This document shows positions 38,830-46,905 of a stretch of DNA of 64,000 nucleotides, piece by piece. Source of the DNA: Rhizobiaceae bacterium (GTDB lineage: Bacteria; Pseudomonadota; Alphaproteobacteria; Rhizobiales; Rhizobiaceae); assembly GCA_019635795.1 (NCBI GenBank), contig JAHBYV010000006.1, forward strand, positions 106,877 to 170,876, in the 5' to 3' direction. The position numbers and the translations under genes are program-made. The stretch's first letter is position 1, and every line of letters begins with the position of its first letter. The notes beneath the pieces are model-generated. The model made no database searches. It was given only the letters and a program-made list of their open reading frames with translations, and was not told the DNA's origin.

Positions 38830-39762
38830 TCAGCGGCCGAGCATCAGATTCATATTCTGGACAGCAGCGCCGGAAGCGCCTTTTCCGAGATTATCAAGCA
38901 AGGCAACGAGATTGGCTTGCCCCTGACCCTCAGTGCCGAACACAAAAAGTTTCATGCGGTCGCTGTCCGCCAATTCCGTCGGGTCAAGGCGCGCAAGGCT
39001 GGCGCTCTCGGCTAACGGCACAACCTCAACGATCGACTGCCCTGCATAGTGGCGCTCGATAATGCCATGCAAATCAGAGAGCGATGGTGCGCCGTTCAGA
39101 TCGCCGAGGAACAACGGGACCTGCACAATCATACCCTGCGGGAAGCGCCCGACAGATGGCGAGAAAATCGGCCTGCGGCTCAACAGGCCGTGCGTTTTCA
39201 TCTCCGAAACGTGCTTGTGCATCAGGGGCAAGCCGTAGACGAAATATGGCGCTGCAATGTGATCGGGATTTTGCGGGTCTTCCATCTGCGCAATCATCTG
39301 CTTGCCGCCGCCGGTGTATCCGGAAACTGCATTGACCGTCACAGGATAGTCCGCCGGGAGAACTCCGGCGGTAACGAGCGGTCGCACGAGGGAGATTGCG
39401 CCGGTTGGATAACAGCCGGGATTCGCCACAAAGCGCGCACTCGCAATGCGTTCACGCTGGCCTGCGTCCATTTCCGCGAAGCCATATGCCCAGTCGGGAT
39501 TAACGCGATGCGCGGTTGAAGTGTCGATAATCCGCGTTGAATTATTGCCTTCGAGCATCGCAACAGCCTCGCGCGACGCATCGTCAGGCAAACAAAGGAT
39601 GGCAATATCTGCCTCTGAGAGCATTTCAGCTCTCATGTCACGGTTGCGACGCTCTGCTTCAGGAATGGATAAAATCGCAAGGTCGTCTCGCGCTGACAGT
39701 CGCGAGCGGATTTGCAATCCCGTCGTGCCGTGTTCGCCGTCGATAAAGACCTTGGGTTTCAT
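38830..39762 (-). CDS. argC: N-acetyl-gamma-glutamyl-phosphate reductase (type 2)
   Basis: 310 residues from the ATG at 39762; AGGAG is ten bases upstream, and an ATG at 39768 is the alternative. The NADP-binding start is [15 protein letters not shown], the catalytic Cys lies in [13 protein letters not shown], and the C-terminal block is [20 protein letters not shown]. It makes N-acetylglutamate semialdehyde in arginine synthesis. The gene follows speB by 28 bases on the same strand, so arginine synthesis and agmatine use may be co-expressed. It is tail-to-tail with ctaA, one base apart. Confidence 0.94.
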   Translation of the reverse strand: MKPKVFIDGEHGTTGLQIRSRLSARDDLAILSIPEAERRNRDMRAEMLSEADIAILCLPDDASREAVAMLEGNNSTRIIDTSTAHRVNPDWAYGFAEMDAGQRERIASARFVANPGCYPTGAISLVRPLVTAGVLPADYPVTVNAVSGYTGGGKQMIAQMEDPQNPDHIAAPYFVYGLPLMHKHVSEMKTHGLLSRRPIFSPSVGRFPQGMIVQVPLFLGDLNGAPSLSDLHGIIERHYAGQSIVEVVPLAESASLARLDPTELADSDRMKLFVFGTEGQGQANLVALLDNLGKGASGAAVQNMNLMLGR

Positions 39763-39790
39763 GTTCATTCGACTCCTGAAATCGGCCCTC

Positions 39791-40786
39791 TCATATGCCG
39801 CCAGCCGTGTGCAGTCCAGCAACATTGCCGCTATCGTCGAAACGCGCCCGTCGCTCCGCCAACAGGCCAATGTAATGCATTGCAACGGAAGAGGCGGCGA
39901 TGGCGGTTATATCGGCATGGTCGTAGGCGGGTGCAACCTCAACCACATCCGCGCCGACGATCTCAAGCTGGTTCAACTGGCGCAATACGGACAGGATTTT
40001 TGCGGAAGAGGGTCCTCCAGCTACAGGCGTGCCTGTTCCCGGCGCAAATGCAGGGTCGAGGCAGTCAATATCGAAGGTGACGTAGCACTTGCGCCCGCCT
40101 GTGCGCTCGGCAATCGCATACGCAATGTCGGCGGCGCGCATTTCCTCCACCTCATGCCCGTAAAGGATCTTGATTCCGCAGTCTTCGGGCGCATGTGTTC
40201 GAATTCCGATCTGGATCGAGCGGTCAGGATCGACAACACCAGCGCGCACAGCACGAGCTACGAAACTGCCGTGATCGATACGCTTGCCGTCGTCAAACCA
40301 TGTGTCCTGATGGGCGTCGAATTGTACGAGCGCGAGTGGTCCGTGAATGGCGGCATGTGCTTTCAGGACCGGCCACGTAACGAAATGATCGCCGCCCAGC
40401 GTCAACAGAAACGCGCCGCTCTTGAGCAGTTTTGCAGCTTCTCGCTCAATCGTTCCCGGCGTCTTCTGATGATTGCCACTGTCCAGCAGGCAATCCCCAT
40501 AATCGACAACAGCCAGATTGGAGAACAAGTCGCTGTGAAAAGGATATTGCGGGTCGTTATCAAAAATTGCGGAGGCGCGGCGAATAGCTTGTGGACCAAA
40601 CCTTGCGCCGGGGCGGTTTGTAACTGCAGCATCGAACGGGATACCCCACACCACAACGTCAGCACCTTTGACATTCTTGGTATATTTTCGCCGCATGAAC
40701 GATAATATGCCTGCATATGTAGGGTCCGATGCGGCACCGGTAAGGCTGCGAGCCGTGATTGCATTGTCGATTGACGAAGACGGCAT
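39791..40786 (-). CDS. speB: Agmatinase
   Basis: 331 residues of the ureohydrolase family. The Mn-binding blocks are complete: [18 protein letters not shown] (D-A-H-x-D) and [17 protein letters not shown]. It cleaves agmatine to putrescine and urea. Substrate assignment rests on similarity and length; related guanidino enzymes cannot be fully excluded. It is followed by argC on the same strand. Confidence 0.88.
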   Translation of the reverse strand: MPSSSIDNAITARSLTGAASDPTYAGILSFMRRKYTKNVKGADVVVWGIPFDAAVTNRPGARFGPQAIRRASAIFDNDPQYPFHSDLFSNLAVVDYGDCLLDSGNHQKTPGTIEREAAKLLKSGAFLLTLGGDHFVTWPVLKAHAAIHGPLALVQFDAHQDTWFDDGKRIDHGSFVARAVRAGVVDPDRSIQIGIRTHAPEDCGIKILYGHEVEEMRAADIAYAIAERTGGRKCYVTFDIDCLDPAFAPGTGTPVAGGPSSAKILSVLRQLNQLEIVGADVVEVAPAYDHADITAIAASSVAMHYIGLLAERRARFDDSGNVAGLHTAGGI

Positions 40787-40851
40787 TGCGTGTCCCTCGT
40801 TAAACTGAGAACTCTTTATTGGCGATAATTAGCAGAATTGCGACCCCATCC

Positions 40852-41298
40852 ATGCACCAGCGCTCCAAACGTTCCGACTATTCGATCTTTCGCGCCATCA
40901 CCACGCGCTGGATGGACAATGATGTTTATGGGCACATGAACAATGTCGTTCACTATTCACTGTTCGACACTGCGGTGAATGGCTGGCTTATGGAGACCGG
41001 AGCGCTCGATTTTGCCAGAGGAAGCCAGATCGGGCTGGTTGTTGAAACCGGCTGCCGGTATTTCGCGGAAATGGCGTTTCCGGATGTCGTTGCGGCTGGC
41101 ATCCGTGTTGCGAAAATCGGCAACTCTTCCGTGCGCTATGAAGTGGGACTGTTTCGAAACGAGGAGCAGGACGCTGCTGCCGAAGGCTTCTTCATACACG
41201 TCTATGTGGATCGCGAAACGCGCCGCCCTCAGCCCCTGAGCAGGCAATTAAGGCAGGTGCTGCAAAGCGCTGTCAAATCTTTGCAGACACCATCATGA
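40852..41298 (+). CDS. Acyl-CoA thioesterase (4HBT hot-dog fold)
   Basis: 148 residues from the ATG at 40852; a TTG at 40819 gives 159. The YbgC-type signature is TTRWMDNDVYGHMNNVVHYSLFDTAVNGWL with the active-site Asp, followed by VVETGCRYFAEMAFPD. It hydrolyses acyl-CoA thioesters; the chain length is unknown. Its last 26 bases overlap the end of the convergent helicase gene. Confidence 0.85.
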   Translation: MHQRSKRSDYSIFRAITTRWMDNDVYGHMNNVVHYSLFDTAVNGWLMETGALDFARGSQIGLVVETGCRYFAEMAFPDVVAAGIRVAKIGNSSVRYEVGLFRNEEQDAAAEGFFIHVYVDRETRRPQPLSRQLRQVLQSAVKSLQTPS

Positions 41299-42796
41299 AC
41301 GCAGGAATTTCATCACCGAAGCCGACAATCGTATTGATATCGTCATCATCGCGGTTGCGTCGGTGCGGCCGTGCCGCACGGTCGCGCTGTTCGGGCTGAA
41401 CCCTGCGCGCGGCATTGTCGGATCGGATGGCCTCTTTGCGCGCGCGGCGTTCAACCGCGTCCGGATCTTCCGGCTTTGCCTCGGTCGCGATGACTTCAGG
41501 CTCTTTTGTCTTGCTTGGACGGCCTGACTGCTTGCCACGACGATCATGCTTTCCGCGACCCCGGCCAGTTGCGCTTTCACTTTCGTCGGAAGCGGGCAGG
41601 GTGGATAAATCCCCATCATGCCATTCAATCGTTGTGCCGATCAGCTTCTCTATTGCGTCGACATAACGTGTGTCCGATTTGGTGACGATGGTGAACGCCT
41701 TGCCGGAACGGCCCGCGCGACCGGTACGGCCAATGCGGTGCACGTAGTCTTCTGAATGGATTGGCACATCAAAATTGAAAACGTGGCTGACTTCCGGAAT
41801 ATCGAGCCCGCGCGCTGCCACATCGGACGCGACCAGCAATTTCAATTTCCCATCGCGGAAGTTGGACAGCATGGTCATGCGCGCGCGCTGATCCATATCG
41901 CCATGCAGCGCGCCTGCATTGAAATCGTACTTCAGCAGTGAGCGGAAAAGCTCAGAGACATCAACTTTCCGGTTACAGAAAATGATCGCGTTATTGATCT
42001 CATCGCCCTCGGCGCGAATGAGGTCGCGCAGCACGGCGCGTTTGTCCCAGGGCTTGCCACCCGATTTCACGAGCCTCTGCGTTACCGTTTTGGCGGTAGA
42101 TGAGGCGCGGGCAACCTCAATGCGAACGGGTGCATGGAGGAATTGCTCTGTCAGCTTGGTAATTTCCGGCGGCATGGTTGCCGAGAAAAACAAGGTCTGC
42201 CGGGTGAAAGGTATCAGCTTGCAGATACGCTCGATGTCGGGGATGAATCCCATATCCAACATGCGGTCGGCTTCATCAATGACCAGTACTTCAACGCCGG
42301 TCAGAAGCAATTTTCCGCGCTCGAAATGGTCCAGCAGGCGTCCGGGCGTTGCAATGAGCACGTCCGCGCCGCGTTCCAGCTTCTTTTCCTGATCTTCGAA
42401 AGATACGCCGCCAATAAGCAGAGCTACGGTCAACCGGTGGTTCTTGCCGTATTTGGTGAAGTTCTCTTCGACCTGCGCGGCGAGTTCGCGCGTAGGCTCC
42501 AGAATGAGAGTTCGCGGCATTCTTGCACGCGCACGGCCTTTTTCCAGACGGGTCAGCATCGGCAAAACGAAGGATGCTGTCTTGCCCGTTCCGGTTTGCG
42601 CTATGCCGAGAACATCCTTGCCCTGAAGCGCGTGGGGAATTGCGCCTGCCTGAATCGGCGTCGGCGTCGTATAACCACTGTCAGTGACCGCAGCGAGCAC
42701 CTTTGCCGAGAGGCCAAGGTCCGCGAAGGATACAGGCTGTTCTTGCGTTTGTGGTTCGGTGGACACGTCCAATGTGGACTCTATTGCTACAGACAA
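41273..42796 (-). CDS. DEAD-box RNA helicase (RhlE-like), first copy
   Basis: 507 residues. All core motifs are seen: Q-motif FADLGLSAKVLAAV, Walker A AQTGTGKT, PTRELAAQ, DEAD as VIDEADRML, SAT in FFSATMP, and HRIGRTGRAGRSG. The C-terminal 130 residues are basic and disordered (GRGRGKHDRRGKQSGRPSK), as in RNA-binding tails. It unwinds RNA in ribosome assembly or decay. The first possible start is a TTG at 42796 with poor ribosome-binding signals; a GTG 36 bases later is possible. Confidence 0.92.
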   Translation of the reverse strand: MSVAIESTLDVSTEPQTQEQPVSFADLGLSAKVLAAVTDSGYTTPTPIQAGAIPHALQGKDVLGIAQTGTGKTASFVLPMLTRLEKGRARARMPRTLILEPTRELAAQVEENFTKYGKNHRLTVALLIGGVSFEDQEKKLERGADVLIATPGRLLDHFERGKLLLTGVEVLVIDEADRMLDMGFIPDIERICKLIPFTRQTLFFSATMPPEITKLTEQFLHAPVRIEVARASSTAKTVTQRLVKSGGKPWDKRAVLRDLIRAEGDEINNAIIFCNRKVDVSELFRSLLKYDFNAGALHGDMDQRARMTMLSNFRDGKLKLLVASDVAARGLDIPEVSHVFNFDVPIHSEDYVHRIGRTGRAGRSGKAFTIVTKSDTRYVDAIEKLIGTTIEWHDGDLSTLPASDESESATGRGRGKHDRRGKQSGRPSKTKEPEVIATEAKPEDPDAVERRARKEAIRSDNAARRVQPEQRDRAARPHRRNRDDDDINTIVGFGDEIPAFMMVSAKI

Positions 42797-42867
42797 TGTG
42801 TTTGTGCGCCTCGTTGGCGGGATGCGGCACAGCCGCTAAAGGCCTTTTACGCCTGGCTACTTGCCGC

Positions 42868-42896
42868 GAAGTATTCGCAACCCCGCGATTTGTCAA
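42868..42896 (-). promoter_or_regulatory. Candidate promoter of the first DEAD-box gene
   Basis: On the minus strand TTGACA (42891-42896) is a perfect -35, but the hexamer 17 bases on (TACTTC) is a weak -10. It lies about 70 bases before the TTG start. Confidence 0.3.
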
Positions 42897-42976
42897 CCAA
42901 ACCGGATAATCAGAACGGAAGTTTCAATCGATCTAGCTAAAAAAGTCACGCATATGTGTGGTTAATTTGGTCTTGT

Positions 42977-43750
42977 TCAATAACGGAACTGTTCGGAAAG
43001 TATCCGCTCATTCCACGAATGATCCGGGTCGAACAAAAGGGTAGCCGTGTGATGGAGCGATTCGCGGACGCTTACGGTTGCTACGCTTTTGACTTCAGTA
43101 TGGTCGGCAGAGGCATTCACCGGCCGCTTGTCAGCTTCCAGAATATCGAAGCGAACAATGGATTTGTCAGGCAGGAGCGCACCGCGCCAGCGGCGTGGCC
43201 GGAATGGGCTGACCGGTGTTAGCGCTAGGAGAGGGGCGTCCAGAGGCAGGATCGGTCCCTGCGCGGAAAGATTATAGGCCGTTGAGCCGGCAGGCGTCGC
43301 TACCATGACGCCATCACAGCTCAGCTCCTCAAGGCGCACCTTGCCATCCACCGTAATTTTGATCTTTGCTGTCTGGTAAGACTGACGCCAGAGCGCAACC
43401 TCGTTGATCGCAAGGCCAGTCAGAACAGTGCCGTCGGCCTGGGTGGCTTCCATTTCGAGGGGACGGATTGTTTCCGGTTCGGCTGCATCAATTCGCTCCA
43501 GAAGGTCCTCTTCGAGATAGGGGTTCATCAAAAAACCGACAGTCCCGCGATTCATCCCATAAACACGCTTCTTCGTGGACATGGTTTCGCGCAAGGTTTG
43601 CAGCAGAAAGCCATCGCCACCCAGAGCCACGATAACCTCAGCCTCGCTTGGGTCTGTTTGGCCGTAGCGTGCAATCAATCGTTCCGCTGCTTCGCGCGCA
43701 TCAGGTGCGTCTGACGAAACAAACGCCAGTTTGGTGGTATTCGCGTCCAT
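42977..43750 (-). CDS. nadK: NAD kinase
   Basis: 257 residues from the ATG at 43750, the usual length for Rhizobiales; an open frame to 43939 adds 63 residues with no family similarity. The GGDG motif is at 44-47 ([10 protein letters not shown]), NE-containing [12 protein letters not shown] is near 118, and the glycine-rich [22 protein letters not shown] block follows. It makes NADP from NAD and ATP. It is transcribed toward the DEAD-box helicase, 180 bases away. Confidence 0.93.
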   Translation of the reverse strand: MDANTTKLAFVSSDAPDAREAAERLIARYGQTDPSEAEVIVALGGDGFLLQTLRETMSTKKRVYGMNRGTVGFLMNPYLEEDLLERIDAAEPETIRPLEMEATQADGTVLTGLAINEVALWRQSYQTAKIKITVDGKVRLEELSCDGVMVATPAGSTAYNLSAQGPILPLDAPLLALTPVSPFRPRRWRGALLPDKSIVRFDILEADKRPVNASADHTEVKSVATVSVRESLHHTATLLFDPDHSWNERILSEQFRY

Positions 43751-44051
43751 ATGATGTTGCTGAGCACCCATGCTGATTTGCGAGCGTGCGTAGCACGTCA
43801 CTATCTGGCTGCAAAGCCGGTGGTTCAAACAGGCTGAAAAGAATTCAACTGGAAGGAGGTGTTTAAAATTACGCATAGTGAAATCGCGTGTTGCATCACC
43901 AGGCAATCCAAGAGGCGCGCAATTGATATCGATCCGCATTGTTCGATCTGTCTAACCGTATGCAATCTGTGATATTGGTAACAGGTGGTCTGCCCCAGGG
44001 GGCTGGCATGGCCTCGCGGCATCTGCGGTGCAGAGCCATGTGGAGGGAAGC
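43751..44051. other. Gene-free spacer between nadK and the lipoprotein gene
   Basis: The stretch holds the divergent promoters of nadK and the lipoprotein gene but no gene I can support. On the plus strand a full anti-ribosome match, AAGGAGGTG (43853-43861), is not followed by ATG, GTG or TTG at usable spacing; an ATT at 43868 would open a 34-residue frame, which I do not count as a gene. Confidence 0.5.
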
Positions 44052-44297
44052 ATGAATAAACGAAGGACAGCGGCTCTCGTGTCGTCAGTCTTGCTCCTCG
44101 CAAGCTGCCAATCGAGTTCCGATCCGCAAGTGCAGGCCAGGGAGCACGAATTCGGCTGCATGGCGGGAACAGTTGGTGGCGCCATTATTGGTGGCCTCGT
44201 TGGCAGCACGATCGGCGCTGGGTCCGGCAATGTGCTGGCAGTCGGAGCCGGAATTGGCGCTGGCGGCTATGTCGGCAACCGGCTGGCATGTAGCTAA
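44052..44297 (+). CDS. Small glycine-zipper lipoprotein
   Basis: 81 residues from the ATG at 44052 with GGAGGGAAGC just upstream. Lipoprotein signal MNKRRTAALVSSVLLLASC (Cys19), then a short polar part and a glycine-zipper stretch (MAGTVGGAIIGGLVGSTIGA, then VGAGIGAGGYVGNRL) typical of 17-kDa surface-antigen/YMGG-type proteins. Such zippers insert in or lie along membranes. It should be an outer-membrane lipoprotein; function unknown. It is followed 13 bases later by the EF-hand gene. Confidence 0.8.
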   Translation: MNKRRTAALVSSVLLLASCQSSSDPQVQAREHEFGCMAGTVGGAIIGGLVGSTIGAGSGNVLAVGAGIGAGGYVGNRLACS

Positions 44298-44310
44298 GGG
44301 AGGCACCGGA

Positions 44311-44664
44311 ATGAAACGGGTTATTATTACGGCCATGTTCGGCCTCCTGAGCGTCGCAGGAGCTGCCAATGCACAGCAGCAGCAGTCAATGACAGACGGG
44401 CAACTGAACCAGATTGACGCCGACAAGAACGGCGCGGTTACAAAATCTGAATATCAGGGTTTCATGGTCGCGGCCTTCACCAAGCTGGATGCGAATGGCA
44501 ACGGCTTTCTGACTGCGGAGGAAGTTTCGGCGATTCTGACGCCGGACCAGATTTCCGCGATTGACGCCAATGGCGATGGAAGGGTGAGCCAGAAGGAGTT
44601 TCTGGACCAGGTCATGAAGGACTTCGCCAGCGCCGATAAAAGCGGTGACGGCGAGTTGAAGTAG
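44311..44664 (+). CDS. Exported EF-hand calcium-binding protein
   Basis: 117 residues from the ATG at 44311 with GGGAGG eight bases upstream. Signal peptide MKRVIITAMFGLLSVAGAANA. Three full EF-hand loops are visible (DADKNGAVTKSEY, DANGNGFLTAEEV, DANGDGRVSQKEF), and a fourth begins at DKSGDGELK and is cut off by the C-terminus. Calcium binding in the periplasm or outside the cell is expected. It probably shares a message with the lipoprotein gene. A candidate structured RNA and terminator follow. Confidence 0.82.
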   Translation: MKRVIITAMFGLLSVAGAANAQQQQSMTDGQLNQIDADKNGAVTKSEYQGFMVAAFTKLDANGNGFLTAEEVSAILTPDQISAIDANGDGRVSQKEFLDQVMKDFASADKSGDGELK

Positions 44665-44689
44665 CATCGCCATAAAGGCTGATAGGCGC

Positions 44690-44822
44690 ATGGCCAAACA
44701 TCGCCAATCGGCTGAATTGCTGAAATGTTACGGGCAGTTAGTATCCGGCTGCCTGTGATGACCCTTCAGCCCGAACCAGTCACGGCAGACCCGCCGGCCT
44801 TACCCGGCGGGTTTATTTTTTT
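44690..44822 (+). ncRNA. Candidate structured RNA with alternative hairpins and terminator
   Basis: Downstream of the EF-hand gene, GGCTGAA (44710-44716) can pair with TTCAGCC (44765-44771), and GGCAG (44733-44737) with CTGCC (44749-44753). In conflict with these, CTGCC plus GTGA (44749-44758) can pair with TCACGGCAG (44780-44788). A rho-independent terminator follows at once. A 22-codon open frame (ATG 44690, TGA 44756-44758) spans the 5' part and ends inside the switching segment. This could be a small RNA, a 3' UTR structure or an attenuator-like element. No promoter is evident. Confidence 0.35.
44789..44822 (+). terminator. Rho-independent terminator after the EF-hand gene
   Basis: ACCCGCCGG (44789-44797), loop CCTTAC, CCGGCGGGT (44804-44812), then a T-rich run to 44822. 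Confidence 0.9.
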
Positions 44823-44900
44823 GAGGCGCAGAATTTCCATTGTGCATTTTGCTAATAGGCATTGAGCTTTTTCCCTCTTTCGTGCTAAGCGCCGCTCACT

Positions 44901-44976
<76 letters not shown>

Positions 44977-45040
44977 TTTTCCAGTTCGATGACATGATTT
45001 GGCCGCCTATATGGCTGGTGGAATTTAACGCGTTATCTCA

Positions 45041-45071
45041 AGAGAAAACGCCGCAGTTTAGGACTGCGGCG
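45041..45071 (-). terminator. Terminator of the small minus-strand gene
   Basis: CGCCGCAGT (45049-45057) pairs with ACTGCGGCG (45063-45071). On the minus strand the stem is followed by TTTTCTCT, eight bases after the gene's stop. Confidence 0.75.
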
Positions 45072-45078
45072 GGTTTGC

Positions 45079-45342
45079 TTACTGGATTGTTGCGCCGCAC
45101 CGCTTCGGGTGTGGTCCAAAGATATACTCGAAGAGATTTTCGGCGGCCCGGATTACACACTCCAGATCATATCCCGATACATCCTGACTTTCGCGCCTTA
45201 GCTGGCGGCGGGAAAGTGCGTACCAGTCTCTCAGGGCCACATGGTCCTCGTCATAAAGATCAGATACAGCCTCCGCCAGGTGCCGCATCACGACTTTTAG
45301 CGCGATAAGCTCGCCCAATATTTTGCTTTCGATGTCCAGCAT
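45079..45342 (-). CDS. Small protein of unknown function
   Basis: 87 residues; GGAG lies five bases before the ATG at 45342 and a terminator follows the stop, so it is likely real. It is mostly helical with no signal peptide or membrane segment (MLDIESKILGELIALKVV, EDHVALRDWYALSRRQLRRE, YDLECVIRAAENLFEYIFG). I recognise no family. It is placed between tRNA-Thr and an AT-rich spacer, a common site for acquired genes. Confidence 0.65.
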   Translation of the reverse strand: MLDIESKILGELIALKVVMRHLAEAVSDLYDEDHVALRDWYALSRRQLRRESQDVSGYDLECVIRAAENLFEYIFGPHPKRCGATIQ

Positions 45343-45560
45343 AAGAACTCCACTAGAAATTGAGAATCTTTTATATGTGCATATTCTAATATATTGTTAC
45401 TACTCGTACACAAATCTGCACGCGATGCGATTGAGGCTGGATTTTTTTTAATGGAAGTCTTGGTATTATAGGCTGGGAAGGCGTTATATGCCTCTTTGAA
45501 CACAGAGTGCGCTTACCTATATTTAAACATACGAATATTTAGTCGGCTCATGGGGTCGGC
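45343..45560. other. AT-rich spacer
   Basis: Clearly richer in A and T than its neighbours, with no supported gene. It should contain the promoters of the flanking small genes. I saw no duplicated tRNA end that would mark an attachment site. Confidence 0.5.
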
Positions 45561-45728
45561 ATGATCCGTTTTGTGATCCTTGGTTTGATCGTACTCGTCG
45601 TTTGGTTTTTAATTATGCGCGCAGTCAGGTTCGCGCAGACGCGGGAGATTGACTGGACGGGCATTGCACTCATGGTCGCGTTTGTGATGCTCGCATTCTA
45701 TCTGCGACATACGACCGGTATCGGCTAG
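45561..45728 (+). CDS. Short membrane protein of unknown function
   Basis: 55 residues. Two hydrophobic helices (FVILGLIVLVVWFLIM, residues 4-19, and TGIALMVAFVMLAFYL, 33-48) with a basic loop between. Frame and composition fit a real small membrane protein, but only a weak GGGGT ribosome-binding signal is present. It ends two bases from the convergent hydrolase gene. Confidence 0.55.
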   Translation: MIRFVILGLIVLVVWFLIMRAVRFAQTREIDWTGIALMVAFVMLAFYLRHTTGIG

Positions 45729-45729
45729 C

Positions 45730-46887
45730 TCATTCGCCTACAACAACACGCAACGCGCTTATTGGCGTTGTCAGCACGATTTCTGCTGCGGTACCAAGCG
45801 ATCCGCCGAGTTGGCGACCAAGCTGGTTTATCCGTTCCGTAATAGCTTCTTCGCCGCGTAGCGGCTCTCCAGTGTAATTAAGGCCTGCACCCAAAAGCTT
45901 TATGACCACCGGATTTGCTGCAAACTTTGTGTGGCCAAGTCGGTCGCCTTTGACTGCAGTCAAATCAAGAACAGCAACGCCATACGCAGCAAGATCGGCT
46001 GCGTCGGCATAGTCGCCAACACGTGGACGCTCACCTGCAAGAAAGCTGGACAGTTTTAACGCCCGGTCATCGCCCGAAAGTAAGAGAATGAAGGGTTCTT
46101 GCGGCTTGCCGTAGCGGCGCATTTGCGCCTTGAAAACATCAACATCGATGTCGGGCGATGCCAAAACCACGTCGCCAAGCTTGCCGCCAAGAGTAGGGTC
46201 GCCCGCAATTGCCAACTGCCTGAGGGCCTCCATGGCAACCCAGTTGCCCATTGAGTGTGCGACAATGTCCACGCGCTTGGCGTGTTTCGCGACCAGACGG
46301 AGCGTACCTTCCAAAGCGTCACGGGCGGCGGTCGCGCTGTTATTGTCATAGACATAATCGACGATCTTGCCGCCGGACGCCCAGGAAAACAGGATGGGTG
46401 TTCCCTTGAAATCCGCGTCGTGGACGATTTGCGTCATGCGGTAAACCGCAGCATCGAAGCTTGTCTTATAACCATGAACGAAAACGAGGGCGTGTCCGTC
46501 GTGCCGCGCAATATCAGCGCCAACGGCCTTCGCAAATGCAGGCTCTGAATAGGCCGAGATGGAGGTAGCCGTGAAATATTTCGCTGGATCGGCAACGTGG
46601 CCTTTGCGGCGCTCGATCTGACCGATCTCATGACTTGCGGGGACGGAAATATTGACCCTCGCAAAATCAGTCTTTGGCGCACGGACACCGCCATAATATT
46701 CAAGCTCTCTGCTGGAGCGTTCGCGGGTCGTTGCAACGTATATATTGTGTGTGCCCGCAATTTGTTCGGCACGCGCGGGCTTGACCTCTTCGGCCAGAAT
46801 TTCACGGGAGGCAGGATTGTTGCAAGCTGTGATAAGCACGGCCATCAAGACGAAAAGCACGCGATGCTTTACTTTATTCAGACACAT
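45730..46887 (-). CDS. Alpha/beta hydrolase lipoprotein (DUF900)
   Basis: 385 residues. Lipoprotein signal with lipobox ITAC (Cys22). The DUF900 esterase-like domain shows IYVATTRERSS near residue 50, the oxyanion region ALVFVHGYKTSFDAAVYR, and the nucleophile elbow VDIVAHSMGNWVAMEAL. The substrate is unknown. It is probably anchored in the outer or inner membrane facing the periplasm. It follows trkH on the same strand, 18 bases apart, though a functional link is not clear. Confidence 0.85.
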   Translation of the reverse strand: MCLNKVKHRVLFVLMAVLITACNNPASREILAEEVKPARAEQIAGTHNIYVATTRERSSRELEYYGGVRAPKTDFARVNISVPASHEIGQIERRKGHVADPAKYFTATSISAYSEPAFAKAVGADIARHDGHALVFVHGYKTSFDAAVYRMTQIVHDADFKGTPILFSWASGGKIVDYVYDNNSATAARDALEGTLRLVAKHAKRVDIVAHSMGNWVAMEALRQLAIAGDPTLGGKLGDVVLASPDIDVDVFKAQMRRYGKPQEPFILLLSGDDRALKLSSFLAGERPRVGDYADAADLAAYGVAVLDLTAVKGDRLGHTKFAANPVVIKLLGAGLNYTGEPLRGEEAITERINQLGRQLGGSLGTAAEIVLTTPISALRVVVGE

Positions 46888-46905
46888 ACTTTTCCGCCAC
46901 TTGCA

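Noticed and set aside
43853-43902. AAGGAGGTG ribosome-binding sequence on the plus strand before nadK
   Set aside because: No ATG, GTG or TTG at useful spacing; an ATT-started 34-residue frame is not convincing.
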